A stretch of 64,000 bases of DNA from Rebecca billardiae RCC1528 (taxonomy: Eukaryota > Haptophyta), in assembly GCA_965240325.2 (NCBI GenBank), contig OZ251225.1, positions 806,001 through 870,000 on the forward strand, in the 5' to 3' direction. The position numbers were made by a program, and so were the translations under genes. How positions within the stretch are numbered: the stretch's first letter is position 1; each line of letters begins with the position of its first letter. The notes under the pieces were generated by a model, which was not told where the DNA came from, did not search any database, and was given only the letters and a program-made list of their open reading frames with translations. Positions 39,417 to 50,000 of the stretch are shown in pieces.

Positions 39417-41282
39417 ATGCTGGCCGACGCCTCCGCGCGCGCGTGCCTCGTGTACTGCAACGGCGCGCTCCTCGCCGCGATGCACGCAACCGGGCGCTTC
39501 GACGACTCGAAAACGTTCGTCGACCTGCCGCTGCGTCACGACCCGGAGCACGTCCTCGCCGCCTTCGACGCGCTGCCGCCCGACGGCCGTGGGCCTGACG
39601 CGATGCGCGCGTTCATGGACGCGCACTTCGAGCCATCTGCGAACTCGGACCTCGAGGCGTGGGAGCCGGGGGACCTGGTGGATCCGCCGCCACTTGCCGA
39701 GCGCATGCGTACCCCGCCCCTCCGCACGTGGGTGCGCGAGCTCAACCGGCTGTGGCGCGCGCTCGGCCGCCGCTCGAGTGCCGCCGCGCGCGCTGCGCCG
39801 CAGCGCACGTCGCTCCTGCCGCGCGCGCACGGCATGATCGTCCCCGGTGGACGCTTCCGCGAGTCGTATTACTGGGACTCGTACTGGATCGTCCTCGGAC
39901 TCCTCGCGTGCGGCATGGCTGAGACCGCGCGCGGCGTGGTCGCCAACCTGCTCGATGACGTGTCGCGCCTCGGCTTTGTGCCGAACGGCGGCCGCTGCTA
40001 CTACGTGAGCCGCTCGCAGCCGCCGCTGCTCGCCGCGATGGTGCTCGAGCTGTGGGACACGGATGTACGCGCCGCGGGTGGCGTGGCCAACGCCTCCGCC
40101 GCCGCCGTGTCCGAGCTCGCGCGCGCCACGCCTCTGCTGGAGCGCGAGCTCGGCTGGTGGGCTGCGCACCGTGCCGTGCCGGAGCGGGGCGCACCCGGCG
40201 GAGCAAGGCCGGAGCGCGGGGGCAGCGCGGCGCCGATCAGCCGGCTGTCGCGGTACGTCTCGGCGGAGACGACGCCTCGGCCCGAGTCCTTCGCCGAGGA
40301 CGCCGCCACGAGCGCGCGCGCGCCTGCGCGCGCGCGCGCGTGCGCAGACCTGCGCGCAGCCGCAGAGTCTGGGTGGGACTTCAGCGCGCGCTGGCTGCGC
40401 GCGCATGCGGCGGGGGATGGCGCGGACGGCGGTGACACGGCGGGTGGGCTCGCAACGATCGACACCGCAAACGTCGTGCCCGTCGACCTCAACTGCTTCC
40501 TGTACAGCGCCGAGCGCGGGCTCGCGCGCGCTCACGCGCATCTCGCGGCGCGCGCGCACGCAGGCGCGAGCGCTTCAGCCGAGGCGGCTCGGGCGCAGGC
40601 GGAGCACACGCGCGCGGCCGAGCGGTTCGAGCAGGCCGCGGCGGAGCGGCTTGAGGCCGCGCGCCGCTGGCTTTGGCACGAGGAAGACGGGCGCTGGGCT
40701 GACTTCTTGCTGCGCGAGGGGCGCCCGTCGCGCGTGCAGGCACTCTCCTCGTTTGCAGCGCCGCTGTGGGCGGGCTGGGTGGCGGCGGGCGGCGCGGAGG
40801 AGGCGAGGGTGCTGGCGGCCCTCGAGAGCAGCGGCCTGCTGCAGCCCGCGGGCGCGCAGGCGACGGTACTGCGCACCGGCGAGCAGTGGGACGCGCCCAA
40901 TCTCTGGCCCCCGCTGCTGCACATGCTCGCCACGGGCCTCGACCAGCCCGGCCGCTCCGAGCGCGCGCGCGCCCTGGGCAGGGACGTGGCGCGCCGCTGG
41001 CTCTCGAGCGCGCACAGCGCATGGCGCAAGGGCGGGCACATGTACGAGAAGTACGATGCGACGGCGCACGGCCATGGCGGCGGCGGCGGCGAGTACACGC
41101 CGCAGGTCGGCTTCGGCTGGACGAACGGTGCCGCGCTCGACTTGCTGCGCCGGTACGCAGAGGACTCCACCGTGCTGCCTGCAGACGAGGACGCATGGTC
41201 CAGATGGGGTCCGGCGGCGCCATCGGATTCGGAGGCGCGAGATTGTTATGACGAATGCGACGACACTGGCGGCGGACACTGA
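39417..41282 (+). CDS. TREH: Trehalase (GH37)
   Basis: Single exon, 621 aa. Hydrolyses trehalose to two glucose. Both family signatures are present: PGGRFRESYYWDSYW (about residues 141-155) and QWDAPNLWPP (about 488). The catalytic regions are visible too: ESGWDFSARW (general acid Asp), IDTANVVPVDLN and the late EKYD. The N-terminal half aligns from its first residues with the family (CNGALLAAMHATGRFDDSKTFVDLPL), but there is no signal peptide, unlike animal and many fungal trehalases, so a cytosolic enzyme is likely. A His/Gly stretch precedes GGEYTPQVGFGWTNG. The C-terminus is short and acidic. Two Ala/Arg-rich inserts (about 255-310 and 380-410) are extra to the family. Confidence 0.94.
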   Translation: MLADASARACLVYCNGALLAAMHATGRFDDSKTFVDLPLRHDPEHVLAAFDALPPDGRGPDAMRAFMDAHFEPSANSDLEAWEPGDLVDPPPLAERMRTPPLRTWVRELNRLWRALGRRSSAAARAAPQRTSLLPRAHGMIVPGGRFRESYYWDSYWIVLGLLACGMAETARGVVANLLDDVSRLGFVPNGGRCYYVSRSQPPLLAAMVLELWDTDVRAAGGVANASAAAVSELARATPLLERELGWWAAHRAVPERGAPGGARPERGGSAAPISRLSRYVSAETTPRPESFAEDAATSARAPARARACADLRAAAESGWDFSARWLRAHAAGDGADGGDTAGGLATIDTANVVPVDLNCFLYSAERGLARAHAHLAARAHAGASASAEAARAQAEHTRAAERFEQAAAERLEAARRWLWHEEDGRWADFLLREGRPSRVQALSSFAAPLWAGWVAAGGAEEARVLAALESSGLLQPAGAQATVLRTGEQWDAPNLWPPLLHMLATGLDQPGRSERARALGRDVARRWLSSAHSAWRKGGHMYEKYDATAHGHGGGGGEYTPQVGFGWTNGAALDLLRRYAEDSTVLPADEDAWSRWGPAAPSDSEARDCYDECDDTGGGH

Positions 41283-41912
41283 ACGTCGTACGCGTATACA
41301 CTGTGTCATCACGGGTAATAACGGGTACGGGCCCGCGTCGGTATCGCCTCACGTTATCACTCCGCGCTTGGGCGACGTATTATAAATATGGCGCCCGGAC
41401 ACTGACTGCGCGATTCACGGGTGACTGCCCGTGTGGGCCGTCGGACGCGCCGCGGGCGGGCCCCGCGGGGGTGACGCGGGCTCAGACTCAATATAAGTAT
41501 AATAACTAGACGCGCGTCAATGCTGGCCTGCTCCGCGAACAGCAGCAGCGGCCACGGAGCGCCGAAGCCTGGACTGATCGAGCGTGAGACCGCCGCACTC
41601 GAAACCTGCTGTCGCTGATCATGATGATGCTGAGAGTGTAATAATAAGGCGATTCACCCGCCGATGTCGGATGTGCCAACTGAACTTGTCCGAGTCTGTT
41701 GTGAAGCCTCCGAGCCGCCCGGTGAACGGCGTACGTGCCGTGCGACGCTATCGGCGCGCGAAGCCAGCTGTGGCCGACGACGCCCGAGGGCCCAGGCGTC
41801 CCGGATCATGGCTCATACCGCCGCGCAGCAGAGTGGAGTCTGGAGAGCCAGCGTCCAGATGTGACAGACGCGCCCGCAACTGTCTCTCTCATCACTCCCC
41901 GCCCGCCCGTCG
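41283..41912. other. Convergent spacer
   Basis: 630 bp between convergent trehalase and TLDc-like genes, with AT-rich stretches near 41375-41395 and 41485-41510. No gene or repeat recognised. Confidence 0.5.
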
Positions 41913-42914
41913 CTATCCGCTGGTAAAGTCGTTGACAGCCGCGCTGTTGGGCACTGGCTCGCCTCGGGCGTACACGCCGACGAGCACCAGCAGCGTCGCG
42001 AGCTGCGCCTCGTCCGCGTACTGCGCGCGCCCCGTGCCGCGCGAGGCCCCGCCACCCGCCCGCGCGCCCCCGCCGCCCCCGCCAGCGCTCAGCAGGCTCC
42101 GCCCGCCGTCCGGCCGAAGGGCGTACGCCGAGCCGAGCCGGCTGCGCGCCAGGCGCGGCGCGTCGCGGGCGAGCGGGACGACGAATGCGTCCGCGCCGAA
42201 CGCTGGCCCCGCCGACGGGTCATCGAGCGCGGCGAGTCCGGCGCCCGACACCTTGGGCAGCACAAGCGGCCGCCAGAGCAGACCTGCGCCCACTGCGACA
42301 CCGGCGCGCACGAGCACGAGCGCAGAGGCCGCGGCGAGTGCGCCGAGGGCTGCCTCAGGCACGCCGCCACCTGCTGCGCTCAGACCACCGAGCCCGGGCG
42401 CGAGCTCAGCCAGCCGCACCCCCACCTCGGGCGCGGCCGCGCCTGCGCGTGCGCCGGCGGCGCCAAGCGCGCCGAGCACGCCAGCCGTCTGCGCGGCCAG
42501 CCCGCCCGGCCATGTGAAGAGGAAGGCGTCAAGGGACGGGCGGGCCCCGCCGAGGCTTGCCCAACCCTTTGGGTTGTACCCACCTACCAGCGCCCCACTC
42601 GTTGTACGCGCCAGCACGACGGCAGGGCCCCGCCCGTCGACAGCGCGGTGGAATGCCGCCGCCGACCAGCCGTCGCGGTTCGCCGAGTACGCGACGCGCA
42701 AGCGGCGGCCGTCGAGGAGGGTGCCACGCAGAGCGCCGCGTACGAGTGCGGCATCTGGGCTGGCGAGAGCTTCGGCGGGTGGAGGGCGCACCTGCGGCCG
42801 CGGGAGCGCGCCGGCGAGCGCAACGAGCGCGACGTGCACCAGCATGCGCAGGCCGCGATGGCGGCACACCATGGGAATCATCGGATCCCGGATGCGCTTG
42901 GATAATCCGCTCAT
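41913..42914 (-). CDS. TLDc-domain-like protein
   Basis: Single exon, up to 333 aa from ATG 42914. In-frame ATGs at 42881, 42872 and 42845 are alternatives, and the last would start a clean signal peptide (MLVHVALVALAGALPRP). The core at about 55-130 looks like half of a TLDc domain: RVAYSANRDGWSAAAFHRAV, GPAVVLARTTSGALVGGYNP, LDAFLFTWPG. An Ala/Gly-rich middle of about 100 residues follows, then a conserved-looking second part (GPAFGADAFVVPL, LGSAYALRPDGG). TLDc proteins elsewhere act in oxidation resistance or bind the V-ATPase. Next to the vacuolar pyrophosphatase this is suggestive but unproven. Confidence 0.7.
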   Translation of the reverse strand: MSGLSKRIRDPMIPMVCRHRGLRMLVHVALVALAGALPRPQVRPPPAEALASPDAALVRGALRGTLLDGRRLRVAYSANRDGWSAAAFHRAVDGRGPAVVLARTTSGALVGGYNPKGWASLGGARPSLDAFLFTWPGGLAAQTAGVLGALGAAGARAGAAAPEVGVRLAELAPGLGGLSAAGGGVPEAALGALAAASALVLVRAGVAVGAGLLWRPLVLPKVSGAGLAALDDPSAGPAFGADAFVVPLARDAPRLARSRLGSAYALRPDGGRSLLSAGGGGGGARAGGGASRGTGRAQYADEAQLATLLVLVGVYARGEPVPNSAAVNDFTSG

Positions 42915-43302
42915 AATTCAGTTTAGCGCGGCTCGGCCAATGGCAGAGCGGCCGGACTTGCCTCATCAATCAAGCCCGGGCGGGCACGCAGAAGGAAGGC
43001 TGGCGAAGCTGAAGCTACCGTGCCGTCCCGTCCGTAGTCGTTGCGGAAACAGCTGTTCCCGGACCGGCGAGCGCCAAAGCCAGTTTCAGAAGTTGGCTCA
43101 GCTTTCAAACAGTCTGAAGATGCAGCCGGCGGATGCACGCTTCGTCATCAAGGCCAGCTGGCCTGCTGTTGCAAGTGCACCAGCCGGAGTGAGCATCTCG
43201 GCTCTTTCGGCCACGCAGCTCGCGCAGTGAGTGAGACGCAGCAGGTCGGACCCTTCGTCGGCCCTGCGCACGAACTCGCCAGCCGTAGTCCCGAAGTGAG
43301 GC
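42915..43302. promoter_or_regulatory. Divergent promoter spacer (TLDc-like / H+-PPase)
   Basis: 388 bp. Contains CGGCCAATGG near 42933, a possible CCAAT box 20 bp upstream of the minus-strand ATG. Otherwise unremarkable. Confidence 0.4.
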
Positions 43303-46077
43303 ATGCAGCGCACACTCCCCGTGCTCGTGCTCGCGCTCGCGTTCGCGCTCTTCGCCGCACCAGCGGAGGCCAAGAAGAGCTCGCCCACGCCCACGCCCGC
43401 GCCGACGCCTGAGCCGACGCCGGAGCCGACGCCCACGCCGGCGCCGGACACGTCGTCGACTGCGGCTACGACGCCGGAGCCCGAGCCCGAGCCGGAGTCG
43501 ACGGCGGCCGGCAATGGCGCCACCGCCGTGTGGATCATCGCCGTCTCTGGCGTCATCGGCCTCCTCTTCGCCGTCTTCCAGCTGAAGCTCATCTCGAAGA
43601 TTGATGTCGAGCCGGGGAAGCGCGGCGAGGGCTACACGCAGATGGAGGAGGGCTCGGACACCAACGCGAAGCTCAAGCTGTATGAGGTGTACATCGCCAT
43701 CCAGGACGGCGCCAAGGCCTTCCTCTTCGCTGAGTACGTCCTCATGGGCATCTTTGTCGTCGTGTTTGGCGCGCTCGTCCTCGTGCTCACCTCGTTCACG
43801 CCGGACGGCTTCGACATGCTGCGCGGCGGGTGCACGGCCATCTCGTTCGTGCTCGGCGCGCTGACGTCGATCGTCTCGGGCTACGTCGGCATGATGGTCG
43901 CCGTCTACTCGAACGCGCGCACCACCATCGCCGCCGAGGGCGTCGACGAGGCGGGCTGGTCGGCTTCGTTCAACTGTGCGTTCCGCGCGGGCGGCGTGAT
44001 GGGCTTCTCGCTCACGTCGATCGCGATGCTGATGCTCGGCGTGCTCATCATGCTGATCGCCGCCATTGTCCCCGGCACGCTCGCCACCGACGGCGTCGAG
44101 TTCGCCAAGGTGCTCTTCGAGTGCGTCGCGGGCTACGGTCTGGGCGGCTCGTGCATTGCCATGTTCGGCCGTGTCGGCGGCGGCATCTACACCAAGGCGG
44201 CGGACGTCGGCGCGGATCTCGCGGGCAAGGTCGTGTCGGGCATCCCGGAGGACGACCCGCGCAACCCGGCCACCATCGCGGACAACGTCGGCGACAACGT
44301 CGGCGACGTCGCCGGCATGGGCTCGGATCTCTTTGGCTCGTACGCCGAGTCTTCGTGCGCGGCGCTCGTCGTCGCCGCCGGCTCGGCGCAGATCGTCGGC
44401 GCGGGCTGGGGCGCGATCCTCTTCCCGCTGACCGTGTCGGCTGTCGGCATCGTGATCTGCGCGCTCTCCTCGTTCCTCGCCACCGACATCTCGCCGGTCA
44501 AGAAGGAGAAGGACGTCGAGACCGTCCTCAAGATCCAGCTCGGCGTGACGGCCATCCTGATGTGCGGCGTCACCTACCCGCTCGCGCAGTTCCTGCTGCC
44601 CGAGACGTTCGACATCGGCGCGGTGATCGGCGCGACGCCGATCAGGGCGTGGTTCTGCATCGTCTCCGGCCTCATCGGCGGCTGCATCGTCGGCTTCGTC
44701 ACCGAGTACTACACCTCGCACACGTACACGCCGGTGCGTGAGGTTGCGCAGTCGTGCGAGACGGGCGCGGCGACCAACATCATCTACGGCCTGGCGCTCG
44801 GCTACAAGTCGGCGATCATCCCGATCACGGTGATCGCGCTGGTGACCTTCATCTCGTTCTCGAACTGCGGCATGTACGGCGTCGCCCTCGGCGCGCTCGG
44901 CTTCCTCGGCACGCTCGCCACCTGCCTCGCCATCGACGTGTACGGCCCGGTGTGCGACAATGCGGGCGGCATTGCCGAGATGTCCGAGCTGCCGTCGGCG
45001 GTGCGCGACAAGACGGACGCGCTCGACGCGGCGGGTAACACGACGGCGGCGATCGGCAAGGGCTTCGCCATCGGCTCCGCGGCGCTCGTGTCGCTCGCGC
45101 TCTTCGGCGGCTTCGTCACGCGGATCGGCATGCAGGTGCGCACACTCGCGCGCGTGAGCCCCCGGCGAGGCCCTCCCCTCGCGCGGCGGCGCAGGCAGCC
45201 GGATCCGCGCGCGCCCGCAAGCGCGTGTGCGCGTGCCGTGTGCTCACGCGCTCCTCGCGCACACGGCCTCCGCCCCTCCGTGCGCGCGCCCCCGCTCGGC
45301 GCAGGCGCAGGGCATCAACGTGCTCACGCCGGTCACCTTCGCCATGCTCTTCATGGGCGCGATGGTGCCGTACTGGTTCACGGCGCTCACGATGAAGTCT
45401 GTCGGCACGGCGGCGATGGCGATGGTGAAGGAGGTCGCCCGGCAGTTCCAGGAGATCCCGGGGCTGCTGGAGGGCACGCCGGGCCACGGCCCGCCGGACC
45501 ACGCCAAGTGCATCAAGATCTCCACGGATGCGTCGCTCAAGGTGCGCGCGCGCGCCCACCTCCTGCGCGCGCGCGCAGCGCACGCTGCCGAGCGCACGCT
45601 GCCGAGCGCACCGCTCTGCGTCCGGATGCTCACGCGCCCCACGCCCGGCGCGCCTCGCCGCGCCGTGGCCCCTCGCAGGAGATGGTGCCGCCCGGCCTCC
45701 TCGTCATCCTCTCGCCGATCGTCACGGGCACGCTGTTCGGCGTGAGCGCCGTCTCCGGCCTGCTTGTCGGCGCGCTCATCTCGGGCGTGCAGCTCGCCAT
45801 CTCGCAGTCCAACACGGGCGGCGCGTGGGACAACGCCAAGAAGTACGTCGAGAAGGGCATGGTCTCGATTATGGTGAACGGCCAGCCGGTCGCGCAGCGC
45901 AAGGGCTCCGACCTGCATAAGGCGGCGGTGTGCGGCGACACGGTGGGCGATCCGCTCAAGGACACGTCGGGCCCGGCGATCAACATCGTGATGAAGCTGA
46001 TGGCCATCATCTCGCTCGTCTTTGCCGACTACTTCATGTCCATCAACGGTGGCCACGGCCTGCTCAACATCCAGTAA
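43303..46077 (+). CDS. VPP1: H+-translocating inorganic pyrophosphatase, K+-dependent type
   Basis: Exons 43303-45135, 45311-45541 and 45679-46077 (introns 175 and 137 bp, phase 0; an acceptor at 45304 instead of 45310 would add two residues), 820 aa. Couples PPi hydrolysis to proton pumping, normally at the vacuole membrane. A cleavable signal ([20 protein letters not shown]) is followed by a Pro/Thr/Glu stretch, then about 16 membrane helices. Diagnostic motifs: [59 protein letters not shown] and [33 protein letters not shown] has the Ala of K+-dependent (type I) pumps. Oddity: the DX7KXE motif reads KVV, with Val where Glu is expected. Confidence 0.96.
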   Translation: MQRTLPVLVLALAFALFAAPAEAKKSSPTPTPAPTPEPTPEPTPTPAPDTSSTAATTPEPEPEPESTAAGNGATAVWIIAVSGVIGLLFAVFQLKLISKIDVEPGKRGEGYTQMEEGSDTNAKLKLYEVYIAIQDGAKAFLFAEYVLMGIFVVVFGALVLVLTSFTPDGFDMLRGGCTAISFVLGALTSIVSGYVGMMVAVYSNARTTIAAEGVDEAGWSASFNCAFRAGGVMGFSLTSIAMLMLGVLIMLIAAIVPGTLATDGVEFAKVLFECVAGYGLGGSCIAMFGRVGGGIYTKAADVGADLAGKVVSGIPEDDPRNPATIADNVGDNVGDVAGMGSDLFGSYAESSCAALVVAAGSAQIVGAGWGAILFPLTVSAVGIVICALSSFLATDISPVKKEKDVETVLKIQLGVTAILMCGVTYPLAQFLLPETFDIGAVIGATPIRAWFCIVSGLIGGCIVGFVTEYYTSHTYTPVREVAQSCETGAATNIIYGLALGYKSAIIPITVIALVTFISFSNCGMYGVALGALGFLGTLATCLAIDVYGPVCDNAGGIAEMSELPSAVRDKTDALDAAGNTTAAIGKGFAIGSAALVSLALFGGFVTRIGMQVRTLARVSPRRGPPLARRRRQPDPRAPASACARAVCSRAPRAHGLRPSVRAPPLGAGAGHQRAHAGHLRHALHGRDGAVLVHGAHDEVCRHGGDGDGEGGRPAVPGDPGAAGGHAGPRPAGPRQVHQDLHGCVAQGARARPPPARARSARCRAHAAERTALRPDAHAPHARRASPRRGPSQEMVPPGLLVILSPIVTGTLFGVSAVSGLLVGALISGVQLAISQSNTGGAWDNAKKYVEKGMVSIMVNGQPVAQRKGSDLHKAAVCGDTVGDPLKDTSGPAINIVMKLMAIISLVFADYFMSINGGHGLLNIQ

Positions 46078-46640
46078 GCAGGCGGGGTCGCCGTGGGGAC
46101 TCCGTACCCCACGCGTGGCGCTGCTGCCGCGCGCTGGGTGTCTGTTGATCCGATTCCTGCCGCGGGCACGATCGAGCCGTGGAAGCCCTGCTCTCGCCGC
46201 TCTGCCGCGCACGCGCGCGCTTCCATGACTGCCTCTTCACGCCGTCCGCTGCATCCAACCACGCACCTTCCTGTCTGCGACTGCTGACCACGCGAGGCAT
46301 GCACCACGTGCCTGTTGGGCGCATCGCGCGGTCATCCTGGCCGGGCGCGGCTCGCGACTGATCGACCAGGGGACGACAGCGGCCGAAGCCGCTGCTGACT
46401 TATTGTCTCGTCATCCATCCTGCTTCAGCGCCTTCAGCCAAACTACCGGCGTTCATCTGATTATGCCGTCTATGCCTTTATTATAATTCTTTCTTCGGCT
46501 ACTTCGGCGCTCCGACGCGGCTGCACGCGAGACAACCTGCTTAGACTAAACGGAGTAAACCCTAGGGCCGGCGGAAACCCGCCCGCGACGGCAAATGTTA
46601 ATGGGCGATACGCGCCGACACTCCCACTGCCTGTTTTTTT

Positions 46641-46668
46641 TCCCCTTTATAACGGGCTCCGGGTGATC
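46641..46668 (+). repeat. 28-bp direct repeat, copy 1
   Basis: TCCCCTTTATAACGGGCTCC followed by GGGTGATC; identical to 63247-63274. This copy lies just beyond the 3' end of gene B. Confidence 0.9.
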
Positions 46669-46788
46669 TGTGTGTGGTGAGTTGACGGGACCGGCCATCA
46701 TATCGTCATCATGTCGATCAGATATCATCAGTCCACCAGCGCGCATGTTTCGATGGCAGAGTAGCTATTTTAGTATTTATAGATATAG

Positions 46789-46950
46789 TTCTCTCTCTCT
46801 CTCAGACTCTCTATCTACTCTCTAGTCTCTCTGCGGCTCTCTCTCTCAGAGTAGTCAGCATAAGAGTAAGACTCAGACTCTAGTCTCTCTCTCTCTCGGA
46901 GTCTCTCTCTCTCAATCATTCTGTCTCTCAGCTCTCTCTATAATCAGCAG
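46789..46950. repeat. CT/TC microsatellite
   Basis: Imperfect (CT)n broken by GA-containing steps, on the plus strand. A polypurine/polypyrimidine tract in the spacer downstream of gene B. Confidence 0.9.
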
Positions 46951-47031
46951 CAATTCGCGTGCTGCTGATGATGCTGCTGCTGCTGATATGATACGCGATG
47001 CATGCTGAGACAGCTGATGCATGATGCTGCA

Positions 47032-50000
47032 TCACGATGCAGCGGCGGCGGCGGGGTTGATCAGCCCCATGAAGCGGTCACGCACGGCCTTGGCGAGCAG
47101 CCGCACCGGCCGCTTGACCGGCTCGACGACGAACTCGAGCAGCCAGTCGCGGATGTCCTCGGGCAGGCAGCTGAGCAGCCTCTCGACGATCAGCACGATG
47201 AGCGGCACGCCGGGCTCCACCACGACCAGCTTGAGCGCCCACTCCTCGAGCCACGCCACGAGGATGGACGGCTCGGTGCCGGCAAAGGCCGCCCACACCG
47301 CCGGGTCGCGGATGCGGTTGCGCGTCGTCGAGTCGTTCGGGTCGGCGTTCGGGTCGTAGCCGGCGATCGAGTAGAGGACGATCTGAGTCGCCATCGCCGC
47401 GGCGAGCAGCAGGTGCCCCGTCCAGACGAGCCGGCGCTTCCACCGCTTGGGCCGGTTGGCCCACCACGTGCCGTCGCGCAGCTCGTCGTCCGTCAGCTTG
47501 GCGCGCGCGTAGATGAGCGACGCGCTCGCGCCGCCTACGCCCTCCGCCGCGCGCTCGTACGCCTCGAGGAGCGTGCGCGTCGCGGCGTCGGGCGCGGCGA
47601 CCACGTCGACGGGCGAGATCTGCCGCTCGTCCGCGAACGGGCTCCCCTTGTACACCACGTCCGCCATCTTGATCATCACCGCCTGCGCCGCCGAGCGCCG
47701 GCCGCGCAGAGGCGCGCCGTAGATGGCGTCCATCTCCTCGGCGCCGATGGGCGGCAGACCATACACGAGCTCGGCCTGCACGAAGCGGAGGTCGGGCACC
47801 TCGGCGGCCGCGGCGGCCGCCGCCTCGGGGTCGGCCTCGGCGTCTAGGCCCGAGCTCGCCGCCGCCGGCGCCGCAGCCGCCGCGTCGAGCGCCGCGGTGC
47901 CGGCGACGAAGAAGCCGACCAGCTCGCCCCCCTCTGTCATGATGGAGAGCAGGGCCTGCTGGGGCACCGCCACCGAGCGCTCGGGCTCGTCCGCGCCCGA
48001 CTCGCCCACCGTGTCCGCGCCAAAGCCGCGGCGGATGCCGCGGCCGAGCGGCGTTCTGGGCGAGAGCGGCGAGAGCGGCCCCCGGCTCCGGTCGCCGCCC
48101 GCCGTCGAGCGCGAGCCCGCGCGCGTGCCCACGCGCCGCCGTCCGATCGCCTGCACCGTCATTGGCCGCACGTACCGCAGGCGCATGCGCTGCGCCGAGT
48201 CGCCGATCACGATGCGACCGTCGGTGCGCGAGCGAATCGACGCGCGCTGCGAGGACGCGCTGCTGCGCTGCAGCGTGATGGCCGGCACGCTCGCCGCGAC
48301 CAGCTTGCGCACCGCTGGCACCCGCGGGATCGGCGAGCGCGAGCCGAGGACGGAGACGCCGACGCTGCGGCCCACGGCACCGGCCTCGGGCGCAGCCGGC
48401 GGCGGCGGCGGCGGCGGCGCGCGGCTGGACTGCTGTGGGGGCGTGCGAGGCGGCGTGGGCCCGCGGCTGGACTGCTGTGGCGGTGTGCTCGCCGCCGACG
48501 CGCCCTCGCCCGAGACGGAGCGCCGCATCCACTGCGGCGTGCCGGGGATCGACGCTGGCAACGACGGCGCGCGCGAGGCCGGTCGCGACGGCGACTGCGA
48601 CGGCGGCTGAGACGCGCGCTGCGACGGCGGCTGCGTGCCTGGCGGCGACGTGTGCTGGGACCCCGGCTGCTGCGTGGCTGGCTGTGACCCCGGCTGCTGC
48701 AACGACGCCAGGCTCGACGAGGGCTGCGCGCCAGCCTCCGACGGCGCTCTCGACGGCGGCTGCGACGCGTGCGCCGAGGAGGTGCCTGTCTGTGCGCCGG
48801 CCTGCTGCTGACGCGCCGCGCTCGACTCTGCGCGCGGAGCTGGCGCCGCCGCGGGCGGCACGCCCAGTTGGGCGCCGACGGCCGCCACCGCCCCGTCGAA
48901 CGCGCGCGACACGCCCTCAGACCACGCCCCCCACGTGCTGGACGGCGCTCGCGCGGGCTCGGGCGGCGGCGGCGCGGGCGGCGGCGGCGCGGGTGGCGGC
49001 GGCGGCGGCGGCTGCGTCGACGGTGGCGGCGGGCGCGACGCCGCCGCGGCCGCGCCGCTCGGCAGCGCGCCGGACGCCTGCGAGTCGTCCGCCGCGATGT
49101 ACGCGGCGGCGCGCGAGTTTGAGCGCGGCGTGAGCGCCGCTCTCTTCTGCTCCTCGCCCGTCATGTCGTCCGGCCGGCTCTCGAGCAGCCCGCGCCGCCT
49201 GTTCGCCCAGGTGAAGCTGAGCTCCAGCAGCTTCTCATACGGGTACGACAGGAGGAGTGCGATCAGGGCGACCAGCAGGGTCGCGACCGCCGCCGCGTTG
49301 TCCTGGCCGTAGAAGGCGGCGATGCCGAGGACCTCCATCAGCGCGACGTTGAGCAGCACGAGCACGCGCTGCTTCGCCGTCCACCGCTCCCCCGGCAGCC
49401 GCGCCACCCACGACGTGAGCGTCGAGCGCAGGATCATCGCCGCGATGAACTTGGAGCACGGCCCCCGCCCTTCTCTCCGCTTCCAGCGCGGCACCTCCGG
49501 GTTGGTCTCGACGCGCCGGTCGATCACAAAGGCGATGGCCTGGAAGAGGCAGAAGACGCCGAGGATGATGGAGACGATCACCACGCCCCACCAGTTCTCG
49601 AACACCACGTTCGTCAGGTCCACGCGGTTGACCGTCACCGTGCCGCTCTCGTCGTCGTCGCCGTCGTCGCCGCCGCCGCCGCCGCCGCCGTCGTCGCCGC
49701 TCGCCAGCTCGGCGATCGCGCCGGCGATCGCCGCAAAGTCGGTGAGGTGATCGCACTCGCACACGAGGAGCGCGTCTGTCGACTCGTCCGCGTTGGTCAC
49801 GCAGCCGGCTGTCGAGTACAGCGCCTGCGACTCGTTCCAGAAGTGGCACAGCGTGAGGTCGTCCGCGGCGGGCACCGCCCCGTCGAGCGCGCCGCCCGCG
49901 GGCAGCAGCGGCACCTCAATGCGGACGGCCTCCGGCAGTTGGCGCACGTCCAGCGGGGTGAGCGCGCCCGCGAGGAAGAGCTGCACGACAAAGAGGGTCG

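Larger units (their letters stand above)
46078..47031. other. Convergent spacer with low-complexity DNA
   Basis: 954 bp between the pyrophosphatase and the 3' end of gene B. It holds a 28-bp direct repeat copy (46641-46668), a CT-rich microsatellite (46789-46950) and CTG/ATG trinucleotide runs (46960-47030). No gene seen. Confidence 0.6.

Noticed and set aside
41584-43230. A 548-residue plus-strand frame
   Set aside because: Ser/Ala/Pro/Arg-rich reading opposite the TLDc-like gene; no domain, and it crosses two intergenic regions.
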